Below the pieces are notes generated by a model, which saw only the letters and a program-made list of their open reading frames with translations, did not search any database and had not been told where the DNA came from. A DNA stretch of 64,000 nt from Azolla caroliniana. Taxonomy: Eukaryota; Polypodiophyta. Position numbers and translations under genes: made by a program. Below, piece after piece: positions 50,711 to 62,216 of this stretch. The DNA lies in the NCBI GenBank assembly GCA_043228905.1, contig JBHGNT010000002.1, positions 12,648,001 through 12,712,000 of the forward strand. The letters run 5' to 3'. Positions within the stretch are counted from its first letter, which is position 1, and each line of letters opens with the position of its first letter.

Positions 50711-51180
50711 AAGAGAGCAAAGCTGGATTCAAAGTCCAGGCGACATATGTGTGCATGTTGCAAACGACAAGAGAGCAAAGCTGGCACATGCAAAACTACC
50801 GAAGACGTTTTTGGCCGAGGCGCTGATGACGGCGATGTATGTGATAAACAGATCACCCACAACACCCTTGGACGGAGACACACCATAGAGATTATGGACC
50901 AGTAAAGACGTGTCTTACCGGCATCTGAAGGTGTTGGGGTATCTCGCATATGTGCATGTTGCAAAGGACAAGAGAGCAAAGTTGGCACATGCAAAGCTAC
51001 CCAAGACGTTTTGGGCCGAGGCGCTAATGACAACGACGTATGTGATAAACAGATCACCCTTGGACAGAGACACAAAACAGAGGGTATGGACTGGTAAAGT
51101 CGTGTCTTACCGGCATCTGAAGGTGTTCAGGTGTCTCGCATATGTGTATGTTGCAAAGGATAAGAGAGCAAAGCTATATC
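50522..51180 (+). repeat. Triplicated integrase C-terminal segment
   Basis: The block from CTGGCACATGCAAAG to GAGAGCAAAG occurs three times, starting at 50522, 50781 and 50982. Each copy encodes LAHAKLPKTFWAEAL, INRSP and SYRHLKVFGCLAYVHVAKDK with differing small deletions. Confidence 0.92.
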
Positions 51181-51772
51181 CGAAGTCCAAGCCATGCATA
51201 TTCCTTGGATACGACGATGATGAGTTCGGTTACTAGGTATGGGATCTGGTCAACAAGAAGGTATTCCAAAGTCGGGACATTATCTTCATTGAGGATAAGA
51301 CCATTGCCAACTGGGAGTCGGAGAAAAAGATAATGAATTCTGGGTCAACATGTAAAGATTAGCTGAAGGAGTTGAGGACCCATCCGGCCGGAAGCCGGAT
51401 GACGCACGAAGAACCGACCAAATTCGGAGTAGAAACCGAACTGACCAAAGAAGAAGAAGAGGAAGCTGAAACTAGAAGTGGACAAGCCCCCGAAACGGAT
51501 TCGGATTCGGAATAGATGGAAGAACCGGTTACCGAAAGCCAAGGACGGAGGTATCCACTAACGGAGAGAAAAGCTCCCCAGAGATTTCCGTATCCAGAGC
51601 ATGTACTACTGACCGATGGGGGGAGCCGGAAAGCTTCGAAGAAGCAAAGAAAGACACCCACAACCGCAAGTGGTTAAGTGCCATAAAGAACGAAATGGAT
51701 TCCCTGCATGAGGACCACACATATGAACTGGTGGAGCTGCCGAAAGGAAACAGGGCACTCTAGAACAAGTGG
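51181..51772 (+). pseudogene. copia K integrase-RT linker
   Basis: PKSKPCIFLGYDDDEFGY is followed by a stop at 51234-51236. The acidic linker (EEEEEAETRSGQAPETDSD) and a YPLTERKAPQRF block (about 51551) match copia B. Stops at 51358, 51512 and 51676 are evident. Confidence 0.82.
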
Positions 51773-52315
51773 GTGTACAAACTGAAACTGGGAGACACTG
51801 GAAATCCACCGAGGTACAAGGCCCGGATCGTGGTCAAGGGTTTCCAACAGAAGAAAGGAGTGGATTTCGACGAGATCTTTGCCCTAGTAGTTAAGATGAC
51901 TTCCATCCGGACATTGTTGAGCATAGAGGCAAGCATGGACCTCGAGGTAGAGCAACTAGATGTCAAAGCGACATTCCTCCATGGTGACCTCAAAGAAGAA
52001 ATCTACATGCATCAACCGAAACAATTTCTGGAGAGAGGGAAGGAGCACCTGGTTTTCCGGTTGAAGAAGAGCCTATACGGTTTGAAGCAAGCTCCCCGGC
52101 AATGGTACCGAAAGTTCGACTCCTTCATGACGGATCAAGGGTACCAAAAGACACAAGCCGATCACTACGTGTTTGTGAAGAAATTTGACCGAGGATATTT
52201 CCTGATATTGCTCTTATACGTGGATGACATGTTGATCATCAGATGAGACCAAGTCAAGATACGAATGCTGAAGAAGGCCCTAAACCGGACCTTCTCAATG
52301 AAAGACGGATTTTGG
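51773..52315 (+). pseudogene. copia K reverse transcriptase
   Basis: Open to a TGA at 52244-52246: YKLKLGDTGNPPRYKARIVV, GVDFDEIFALVVKM, LEVEQLDVKATFLHGDLKEE, KKSLYGLKQAPRQWY, and YVDDMLI (catalytic YVDD). A deletion near 52305 removes part of the DLG motif. Confidence 0.92.
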
Positions 52316-53140
52316 GGATGCACATCATCCGGGACCGGTCGAAGAAGTTGTTGTGGTTGTCACAGGAGAACTACGTGACAAACGTGCTTCAACGGTTCAA
52401 CATGTCGGAGGCAAAAGCGATCAGATCTACACTTCCGGCAAACTGCAAGCTATCCAGAAAACAAAACCGGAAGACGAAGGCAGAGAAGATGGATATGATG
52501 AAGGTACCATATGCCTCTGTTGTCGGAAGTCTAATGTATGCAATGGTGTGCACCCGGCCGGATATCGAATATGCAGTCGGACTAGTGAGTCGGTTCATGA
52601 GCAATCCCGAAAAAGAGCACTGCAACGTCGCCAAGTGGATACTCCGGTATTTGAAAGGCACCCCAAGTATGTGCCTCTGATTTGGCACTGGTAAACCCCA
52701 ACTAGACGGATTCACGGATTCAGATATGTCGGCTGATGCGGATACCAGTCGGTCTACATCCGGATATGTGATGACTTATGTAGGGGGAGTCGTATCGTGG
52801 CAGTCAAAGCGGAGATATGGCAACTGTGGAAGCCAACAAGGAAATAATTTGGATGAAGGACTTCATCGGAGAGCTAGGGATCCAACAGGAGGAATACATG
52901 CTCTACTGCGACAGTCAAAGTGTCATCCACCTTGCAAAGAAAGCAACGAACTACTCGAGGACAAAGCACATCCAATGCAGGTATCATTGGCTCCAAGAGA
53001 AGATAGATGATAAAGACTTCGTGCTGACAAAGATCAAAACAAAGGAGAACGGATCGGACATGCTGACCAAGGTGCTGACAGCCGACAAGCTAGACGCGTG
53101 CCGAAGGCGAATCGGGCTGACAAAACATCCAATGCCTTAG
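52316..53140 (+). pseudogene. copia K RT end and RNase H
   Basis: ILGMHIIRDRSKKLLWLSQE and YASVVGSLMYAMVCTRPDIE are followed by stops at 52678 and 52691. RNase H: DADTSRSTSGYVMTYVGGVV, then a deletion that removes the AEY Glu block. 52817-53140 is open with YCDSQSVIHLAKKA (DSQ Asp intact), DMLTKVLTADKLDACRRRIG. Polypurine tract GAAGGGGGAG precedes the LTR. Confidence 0.9.
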
Positions 53141-53153
53141 TGAAGGGGGAGTT

Positions 53154-53411
53154 TGTTTGGAATTCAAGTCCCTCCGGATGGGATCCGAATGAGAGCTAGA
53201 CGAGTTGGATGAGACCCGAACACCGGATCGAGGGAATCCGGATGGATCCGGTGCAAACTGAATCCAAGGACATATTTGTAAATATGTTAGAGTAAGCCCA
53301 TTGAGGCTATATTTGTAAATAGCCCTAAAGTCATATGAGTATAAATATGACTTAGGGCAACCACATAGAATATATAAAGAAGGTGATTATCTTTCTTGTA
53401 AGTGTGTGTAA

Positions 53412-53455
<44 letters not shown>

Positions 53456-53718
53456 TACTCTGTTGTATCCGCCCATTGGCGAAGGGAGATCTCAAGGTCG
53501 TTGCCTCTGAGACCTTCATTCTTGTAACCTCTCTGAGATCTTCATATAGTGATAGTTAGGAGTCTATGGGCTCCCGTGGTTTTTTCCCTATTAGGGTTTT
53601 CCACGGTGTACTCTTTACTGTTATCTGTGTACGTGCATTCTTCTCCTTCTTCCATTTTCTGTGTTTGATTCTCCATAGAGCGCTTGAAGACTCGGTTATA
53701 GCCGAGCAATATTTGCAC
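53154..53718 (+). repeat. 3' LTR of copia K
   Basis: TGTTTGGAATTCAAGTCCC to ATATTTGCAC; includes (GA)n at 53415-53452 and TTTTCCACGG. It is the same family as the LTRs at 6926 and 11320. Confidence 0.88.
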
Positions 53719-54420
53719 GGTTTCCCATCATAGCACTTATAACCCTTCTGCTCATGTGAATAACCAACTAGTATGCGCTTCTCCAACTTTGGGTCTAGCT
53801 TCCTCCGCTTCTCTACCGAATATCGTAAGGTGCCTTAAATTTGGGTTTTGTTTGAAATAAAGCTCGTGTGTTGACACCTCATCCCCAATCCGGTTTTGGA
53901 TGTAGACAGTCATTCGAACCGCTTCGGCTCAGTAAAACTTGGGCATGCACTTCTCTTCTCGCATTGCCCGTGCCACCTCCACAATTGACCAATTCTTCTT
54001 TTCCTCCACACCGTTTTGTTCCGGTGTTTATCTACAACTTAATCCCTCTGAATTCCATTTTGCTGTAGATAATTGTATAATTGGTCAGAAAAGTATTCTT
54101 TCCCACCATTCGTCCATAGGCACTTGATCTTTCTCTCTATTTCCCGTTCGATAAGACTTTGTCGGTTCCGAAAACAATCGAAGACTTCACTTTTCTTCTC
54201 GAGATAGATCCACATGTGCCTGTTGTAGTCGTCTATGAAGGAGATGAAATATCGGCTCCCGCCAAGACTAACGTTCTGTGTCAATCCCCATACATCCGAA
54301 TGTATCAAGTCGAGTTTGTTACGGCTCCAGTTTCTTTCGGTGGGGAACGGAAGCCCGTGTTGCTTCCCGGGCTGACAAGCTTCACAAATTTGGTCCTTTT
54401 GGCCATTGAATTTTGTCAAT
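53719..54420 (-). pseudogene. copia L integrase
   Basis: Minus strand: ICEACQPGKQHGLPFP, LDLIHSDVWGLTQNV, SRYFISFIDDYNRHMWIYL, WTNGGKEYFSDQ (the second Asp is changed to Asn), then frames with stops for the NGVEE-like and FYWAEAVRM regions, ending in RILVGYSHEQKGYKCYDG at the K LTR junction. The 236-codon + strand frame at 54159-54869 is a shadow. Confidence 0.85.
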
Positions 54421-55882
54421 CCGAAAACAACCTATTTCAATTGCATGTCTTGAAGCCTCTGATAGTTGACATGGCTGATTCGCTTGTGCCACAAGTCAAT
54501 ATCCGACTCGACTTTCTGTCCTTTTGCGAACAAGGCAATGCCTACGTCGTTGGTGTCGAGGATGACCATTCTCCCATCCCAATGCCCTTGTGCAATGATC
54601 CGGCTCTCTTCCTCAATGAAGCACCCGAGATGTCTAAACCGCACCTACATTCCCTGGTTGAAGATCTGCTCGACCGACACCAGTTTCCTTGTGATTTTCG
54701 GGACGTGAAGCACATTCATAAGCTTCCTTTGTTGTCCAACGTGACTAAAGGGAACTTCTCCAACATGCACAATCGGGTGAGGAATGTCGTCTCTAGTTTC
54801 GACAACTCTCGGTTGTTCCGACTTTTCCAGATACGAGAACCACTCTTCATGGCTCGTCATGTGGTTTGATGCTTCAGAATCAACGTGCCACACTTCCTAA
54901 GATCCGGAAGTGTTCTTCTTCATTGAGTTTCCCTTGTGCTTCATCACAAAGATTGGCCCTTTTCTGGTCTTTCCGGTTCCGGATCCTTCCAATCCTTCTG
55001 CGTAGTGCAAGCTTTGTCGGTTCCCTTGTCCGGTTTTGCCGGATCTGGATTTATCCGAATCGGGGCACTTCTTCTGGCACTCGCTCTCCCAGTGGTCATT
55101 CTTGCCACAATACCAACATTCCGTGTCGGCTTTCCTTTGCCGGTTTCCGGTGCCGCTTTGCCTCCCCTTGCTTGTGGAGGGTCCAAAACTGCTGTTGGCA
55201 CCATCTCTGTGCCTCCGATTCTGCTCTTGCTGGCTGCTACTATTTCGTGCCGACCTAGCTCGTATCCGCCTCCGTGTACAGCATCCGCTTGTCCAATTGA
55301 GTGGTCCTTGACCCACTCATGTGCTTTTCATTGACCAAGAGCATCGATTGTAGGTCGAAGAAAGAAGATGGCTTCTCCCGGGTGCAAATTGCCATCCGGA
55401 TTGGCCCATACTAGTGTTAGACCCCCGAGGCAAATTTGGACCATCTCATCTTCGTCCACCGTCACATTGATGGACCCGAGCAAGTCGCAAATCTCCTTGA
55501 TCTTGGTGTAGTCGGTGACCAACATGTCTTGTTGTCGGATACTATTGAGCTCTTGTCAGAGCTGCAACCTCTGTGTTGTGGCACTTGCGAAGAAAATCTT
55601 CCGGAGATTTTCCCATGCCTCCTTTGGTGACTTTGCGTCTCTGATGTAGCCGAGCATCTGGTCGTGCACACAGGACGCGAAGTAGTACAACACTTTGCTT
55701 GTTCCTTGGTCCCATACCGGGAAGTCCTTGTGTGCCGAATCTGGCGTTGCTTCATTTGCTCCTTCCACGTAGCTCTAGTATCTGTGCCCCATTAGGTATT
55801 GGTGCATTTTATACGACCAGGACGCATAGTTGCTCCGGTCAAGCTTTTCCGTAGGAAGCGAGCTCGCCATGCTTCTATCCAT
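54421..55882 (-). pseudogene. copia L gag-protease
   Basis: gag starts at ATG 55882 (MDRSMASSLPTEKL), matching copia D. Pieces 55768-55556 (KDFPVWDQGTSKVLYYFASC), 55525-55328 (CDLLGSINVTVDEDEMVQIC) and 55316-54897 (zinc knuckle CWYCGKNDHWESEC, Gly changed to Asn-Asp context) follow with stops between. Protease: WHVDSEASNHMTSHEEWF (DSG changed to DSE). Pre-integrase: LWHKRISHVNYQRLQDM. The primer-binding site complement is GCTCTGATACCA at 55970-55981. Confidence 0.88.
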
Positions 55883-55981
55883 ATCTTCTCTCTTCCTTCT
55901 ATTCTTTAAAGGTGATTAGGGTTTGTCTATAGAGGTCGCTTGTTGGCAGCAGAGGTTCTCAACCCTCGCGCTCTGATACCA

Positions 55982-56459
55982 TGAAAAGTTATTATGCAGA
56001 AGCTTAGATAAACAGGCTCAGTTGGATAACAATAGTAAAACAGAAATGAAGGTTTAATGGAAGCTTAAGAATACACAATACACGGGAGAGACAAAGAAAG
56101 ACAAGAATAACATAAACTCTATTCAAAATAATAACACTTTGTACATACAAATGTCCTATAGAACACTTTTTATACAAGTCCTTAAAAGGACTAACAGAAG
56201 TATTGACAAGTACATCAATGCTCATACGAGCCACTGACACTAACTCCAAGGAATATCCCTACGTACTAGGCTCAGATCCAAGGAATATCCCTACACACTA
56301 GGCTTGGAACGTAGGCTCCAACGGCCTACCAGTTCTCACTATTCTAGAGTACGATCCAGCTCTCTGATCCGGTTCTAGGTTCTGGATACCGATTCAGTAC
56401 CTATCTGGTTCTCTGTTCTGGATACCGATCCGGATCCGGTTGAGCTTGCCTGCTCAACA
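55982..56459 (-). repeat. 5' LTR of copia L
   Basis: 478 bp; on the minus strand TGTTGAGCAGGCAAGC to AACTTTTCA. It borders the primer-binding site on the left and copia M gag on the right. Confidence 0.88.
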
Positions 56460-57030
56460 GAGTTCCAAACGACTCGAAGCAAAACGAACTCTTTTTCCCA
56501 AACACAAGGACCAGATATTCGACACCGTGTTATCCAAGCCGATAACAGCCACCGAGGTAGACCTGCACCATTTCGTCCTTGACGATCACATTGATGGAAG
56601 CAAGGGAGTCACAGATCTCCTTGATTCCGGCAGTATAATTGACTACCGTCTGATCTTTCTGTCGGACACTACTGAGCTCCTGCCTGAGATGCAACTTCCT
56701 AGTTGTTGTGCTTGCGGCAAAAATCTGTTTGAGATTTGCCCACGTATCTTTTCATGTCTTGGTATCTCAGATGTATCTCAATAGTTGATCTCTGACACTG
56801 GACGCGAAGCAGTATATAACTTTGCATGTTGCCTGCTCCGAGCCAGAAAGTCCTTGTGTGTCGCATCTAGGGTTGCATTGTTTGCTCCTTCAACTTAACT
56901 CCAGTATCCATGCCCAAGCAAGTACTGGTGCATCTTGTACAACCAAGATGCGTAGTTGCTCCTGTCGAGCTTTTTCTGTCGGAATTGAGCTTCACATACC
57001 TCTATCCATCTTCATGTCTTTTCTACTCCA
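56460..57030 (-). pseudogene. copia M gag fragment
   Basis: Minus strand text reads IYCFASSVRDQLLRYI, ANLKQIFAASTTTRKLHLRQ and GIKEICDSLASINVIVKDE with many stops. It is the same gag family as C, D and L. Only the N-terminal half of gag remains before the L LTR. Confidence 0.82.
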
Positions 57031-57094
57031 GAAGACAAAAGTTTGTCTTTGTGCTTCTTCGCGTGTTGGTTGCAAAGGATTCTTCTAACCCTCA

Positions 57095-57543
57095 TGCTCT
57101 GATACCAAGTAAAGATTACGTATGAGGAAGCGTTATGTGCAAACACAGTCGGCTCGTCCGGACAACGGAAAATAGATAGTTAGGTAAACACACAGTGAGA
57201 GAGACAAATAGACAGAGAGATAGAGAAACAAAGTTAAGCAAACAACAACAAGATTCTATTACCAAAACTCTCTATGTACAGAATGTGCTCAGAACACTTT
57301 TTATACAAGCCCTAACAGAGGGCTGACAAGTACTAATAGGTACTTGAATGCTTATTAACTGAGCCTAACACTAATTAGTCTACAATAGGCCTATTTACTA
57401 AAATTGGCATCTAGGCTCCCTAACGGCTTGTTGGATTCCATCTGACTAGACTAGCCGATTTAGGCCTAGCCGATCGACCTATGTCTAATCCGGCTTTCGG
57501 CTTATTCAGCCAATCAGCCCATGTTGAGCTTGTCCACTCAACA
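57095..57543 (-). repeat. 5' LTR and primer-binding site of copia M
   Basis: GCTCTGATACCA (57095-57106) is the complement of TGGTATCAGAGC. The LTR (57107-57543) begins on the minus strand with TGTTGAGTGGACAAGC and has the CAACATGGGC block. Its inner end reads ACT instead of CA. Confidence 0.82.
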
Positions 57544-60200
57544 ATGGATTACTTCAACTCTTGAATTGAAGCAATTTATCGTATTATACACATTTTTTCT
57601 ACTGACACCTATCATCTTAGATTGATCTTTCGTGATAAGATTATCTTCAAACTTGCTCGTGCCTAGTAAAGTTTATTTTAGATCTTTTATAAACAAATCA
57701 TTTAATATTACATTAAGTGTTGTTACCTTCTTTCTTCTCTTCATAACCAATGTGCCTATTCAAACTATTGAAATACATAACGATATTTCTCACTATATTT
57801 TTAGTTTTATTTCTTCCATTTTCATTGATATTGTTCACACTACATCATAATCAATATTTCCATTGTCTTTAGTTGCAATGTCTAGCTTACCCTTTAACAT
57901 TTCTCAATGTTTCCTTTTTTTTCCAATATTTTCTTATAACTTGTTGTCTACTAATAGTCAGGACCCTTTAGCATTCATGAGAGCCATTGATGAATACTTA
58001 TGATCACATTCCATTGATCACTCATGAACAAAATATGGCAGGAAGTGTTAACAATAGGAACACTAGATGAGTAAACAAATAGGTACGACAAGTAGGAGCA
58101 AGGACACGATGATTGTGGCAATATCAATGAAGAGACAAACACACAACAAGTAAGAAGGATGGTGAGAAAGAGCAACCATAGCAATACCATGTGTAGAGGT
58201 AATACGGGGTGGTGGCACAAAGGGATAGCATAAAGGAGCCATGGTCACAATACCATGTGTAGAGGTAATAAACAACAATGGCAACAATACCATGTGCAAA
58301 GGTAGGAAGGAGTCATGGCCAATACAAACAAGAACAATTGCGGGTAGGAGAAAGGATAAGACAAGAACAATAAGAATGTGGGGATGCCACAAACATTACC
58401 ATAAAGGAGTTTGTTATATTATTAATATACAAATATTACTATTTCTTGTATGCAATGTGCATAGCAATTGATTATGCATAATGGGGCATTGAATCTAAAG
58501 GGAAGTTCCCCATATTATTAATAGACAAAGATAACTATTTATGGTTATTAAATCATGTTTAGATAATCACCATAAATGCCAAACAACTAAATTACATATA
58601 GCTTTTTGTACAAAAAATAAGTTATGTCAAATACACAACTAATTGTTCTCACTCCATGCTTTCACACACCAACTTTTTTCTCCATGAATCATTCTTAACT
58701 TTGCTTCTAGAAAACTTTGCTTGATACCTTGACCATGAATCATTCTTAACTAGTTGTTAAGAATCATTTGGCAATCCGTTGAAAAAGTTATTCGATAAAG
58801 ACAAGGTCATATGCTCAACCACTACATACAACCCAAAACTTGGATTATTTTTCTAAGCTTCTACTTCCAAGTATATGGAACCGAAGATAGATAAAATTAT
58901 TTACAAGATCAACATCATAATTGACTCAACATGATACAACTTACAATAGAAAAATTTGTGAGTGAAAGAGAGACAAACATTTTATTTCTTGCACACTAAA
59001 CTTTCAGAATTGTTGGTGCTTTGCAAAAACAATCTACTTCTTCCATCATGGGGGGTTTGATGCCAGTAAATGAGGTTATTTAGCTTAAATGCATAATAGG
59101 TAGATGACAAAGGTGGAACACTATCATATAAACAAGAGAATGCAAAGATAGCATCTGTAAATGATGTTTTGTTTTATTGTAGAACATTAAAAAATGTAAC
59201 AAAATGAAAATAACAAATTATTTTCCTCTTACAATACCTCCATGTGTTTTGAACTTCTATTATCATTGAAAGATAGGCAGATCTAATGAAAATATAGTCT
59301 TCAATGTCTAGTTGTGGTTACAACCAGGAAAGATGGCACATTTCCACTAGTACTATATTCTTCCGCCACGGTTGACCAAACATTTGAACTTTTTTCTGCG
59401 TATCTAACCTGAAATGTCAACATACAATATCTCAATGTGTTGACCACTCTATCTCTGTCACACATTTGGATCATTACCATGATCTTTGGGAAACCTAAGA
59501 GTTTTCGTTTTTCATACAATTAACTTGAACCTACACATATACTTGGTCTCATAGGCCTATTTTAACCTCTAGGAATGCACTAGTGTAGGATTCCTCCACA
59601 ACACCAATCAAGATTGGATACCATGTCCAATCATCTAATCCAATGCATACTTGTACTTCATCCTTGAAAAAGCATCTCAAGCACCATTATCAATTGCTAA
59701 GCCACTCCATGCATTAAAACCATTATCATTGATATTTCTGAATCCCAGAGCTTTTGTTTTTGTTGCAATATGGTGGATAACCTGAAGTCACGCATATTTG
59801 TAATCATAATTTGTCCCATAGGCTGATTTTAGCCTCTAGTAGGCGTTAATTTTGGCCAAACTCCAAATTGAGCATGCTCAGAAGAAATAAAAGAAAATGT
59901 TCCTTGGCCTGAGTTCAATATGCAAAACTAGCACTTGTAGATAAGCTATGTGTGATGAAGGAAAAATTAGAAGAAGCTAAGGACTGCTCAAGCATTCCGG
60001 GTACAAGTAGTTGGGTGAGCTGAAAAAGAATGGCCACAAGAAGTATATGGGAATCTCAAAATAAGAATTGCAGCATTGGATATTCAATTGCTTCAGCATG
60101 GAGGGTGGTTAGAGATGAGTCTAGGGCTGAGGCTTTAATCATCTAATTCATAGCTTTCTCGCCCAAGATAAGGGCAACAAAAGGGGACAAAATACATAGA
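57544..60200. other. AT-rich interval without recognised gene
   Basis: No coding motif on either strand. Minor features: three repeats of AATACCATGTGTAGAGGTAATA (58183, 58248 and, with changes, 58285); a near-palindrome GAATCATTCTTAACTAGTTG with its inverse (58739-58772); repeated GCCTATTTTAACCTCTAG/GCTGATTTTAGCCTCTAG (59551 and 59821). Nothing else noted. Confidence 0.5.
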
Positions 60201-60584
60201 ATGAAGCTGTCACACCAGCTCAAATAGCACCCGAAAAGAAAACATGCCACAAGTGCTTGCTGCAAAAGATGGGCTGCCTATAGAGATCGTAGGTTCATCA
60301 TTGTAGAGAAGAGTCACACAATGGTGTATGGCCTATGACACCTTAAGCATGAATTAATGGAGTTCCAATGGCTCTCAAACAACAAATGTTGGATATTTTG
60401 AAGATATCTTTAAAATCACAGATATTGCTCTGCATGCAGAGACCATCAACGCACTGCCACCAAACTCCATGAAGTGCAGCGAAAGAAATAGCAGTTGGTA
60501 TGGTGGTCCTCAAATCGGCTAGTCATTGGGATAGGATAGCCAACTCGTCTTTACTGAGAGAGTAACACATTTTGGCGACCATGA

Positions 60585-61917
60585 TGAGATTCTACTAGCC
60601 GATTCTACCATTAGAGCCGTTCCAAAAATGGGGCTTAGATTTTGTCGGCCCATTCAAGCCAACGGCAGCTCGAACCAACAACAGGTATATCATCGTAGCA
60701 ACAGATTATTGTACGGAATGGGTGGAGGCAAAAGCACTGAGAGACAATACAGCCGCATCAACCGCGAAGTTCTTATACGAAAATATATGGTGCCGATTCG
60801 GCTTTTCGATTGAATTGATCAGTGATCAAGGTGGACACTTAATTAACAAGGTCATTCAAGGACTAACACTTGATTATGCTGTGGTGCACAAAAAGAGTAC
60901 ATTGTATTATCCACAGGCCAATGGACTAGCTGAATCCACTAATAAGACACTACAAACAATTTTGAAGAAAATTGTCAATGAAAATAGAACAGATTGGAAC
61001 CATAAGCTTCACAGTGCACTATGGGCATATTGAACGAGTTATAAAACGAGTATTTATTGAGAAATGAGAAAAACAACTTTATTCTCAATAATATACATAT
61101 ATGTCACAGTAGGAGAGAGAAAACACAGAGATAACTTTTTGCACGACGAGAAGGTTCCTCTTAAAGGCCAAGATCTGGCCGTTGGGATAACTAGCTGTTG
61201 TGGCTAGCTAGCCGTTGGGCTAGCCGTTTTGGCTATAACTTATCATTCTCAAAAGTATTCAATTGACGTCGTTCCGGCTGGATTTCGGACTGGAAGCAGT
61301 CATGCCGATAGAGTTCCTAGTCTCAAATTTACGTGTGCAACTGCCGGAGTGGCTAAATGAAGAGGAGGCTGAGCAGAAGAGACTAGAACAATTGATGATG
61401 CTGGAAGAGGATAGGCTGCGAGGTATGTGGCAGATGGAGCAGGCTCAAGCCAGAGGAAGGCATTTGTCGGTCGCCATAGTAAGGGCAATGAGAGGATGTT
61501 CAGGATCAGCAATCCCATATTGGTATTTCAGACTCGGATGGGACTCATGCCGAGAAAGTTAAGGTTCGCTAGACAGGACCATACTGAATCATAGACGAGT
61601 CGAATGGGACATATCAGATAGGCACATTGGCTGGAGGACAGAAGTGGGTCAATGGGTTCCGAATAAAACCCTATCTAGGGCCGACACCGCCTAACCCATT
61701 TGCCGACAAAAAGAAAAGCCGAAGTAATTTGCCCGAAGCAGCAATGGCCAAAAAAGAGGAAGGCAGACACAGATTCACCAAAATAGAGGGCCGAAACAAA
61801 GTCCGAAGAACCGGGGCCGAAGAGGTAGCAGTCAAATCAACCTCGCGAGAAGAACCTCTTCCAAATCAAGGTGAAAGAGCTAGTTTAGTAAATTTTCTGT
61901 ACTATAGATGTAAATAA
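60585..61917 (+). pseudogene. Ty3/gypsy integrase remnant
   Basis: Frames across 60600-61035 give FQKWGLDFVGPFKPTAARTN (first Asp), ATDYCTEWVEAKALRDNTAA, LISDQGGHLINKVIQGL (second Asp) and PQANGLAESTNKTLQTILKK (Glu), so the D-D-E triad is present. A stop follows SALWAY. After a 200-bp insertion the frame resumes at 61259: FRLDFGLEAVMPIEFLVSNL and a Glu/Arg-rich helix. 61627-61917 holds the C-terminal NGFRIKPYLGPTPPNPF block and a Lys/Glu tail. No chromodomain seen. LTRs were not found. Confidence 0.85.
61054..61253. mobile_element. 200-bp insertion with 5-bp target duplication
   Basis: Flanked by AGTAT at 61049-61053 and 61254-61258. Removing it restores the gypsy integrase frame. Ends read TTATTGAGAAATG and CATTCTCAAA, short imperfect inverted repeats (TGAGAA/TTCTCA). 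Inside is GGCTAGCTAGCCGTTGGGCT. It may be a MITE or a short solo LTR. Confidence 0.7.
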
Positions 61918-62216
61918 ACGGTTATTTTTCAGTTCTCGACAATTATTGAAAAAAAAGGAAGAAAAAGAAAAGGCAACCGTCAGTAATTGCCATTAAATAA
62001 CTTTTCCACATTTTATCACCACACCAAGCAAAGACGAACGCGTATTTATCGGGAAAAGAAAGTACAATCATCAAACGACGGGTGACAGGTAAAACAAAAG
62101 ATGGAAAGGAGATTGTTAAAAACTGACGAAGGCGTGTCATTTAGGAACAGAAGAAGGGGAATAGAGATAACAACTGAGAGAAGGAGAAAGAAAGAAAGAT
62201 ATCTTAACGTCTTTTA
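61918..62216. other. Intergenic, nothing recognised
   Basis: A-rich, short frames only. Confidence 0.5.

Larger units (their letters stand above)
48891..53718 (+). mobile_element. 5'-truncated copia element K
   Basis: Begins inside gag (homologous to copia B from about 7656) and runs through protease, integrase, RT and RNase H to a complete 3' LTR (53154-53718). The left junction shares GACAAT (48891-48896) with copia J. The right junction falls in copia L integrase. The 5' LTR and gag start are lost. Confidence 0.88.

Noticed and set aside
54159-54869. 236-codon plus-strand ORF
   Set aside because: Shadow of copia L protease/integrase on the minus strand, where motifs such as LWHKRISHVN and IHSDVWG are found.
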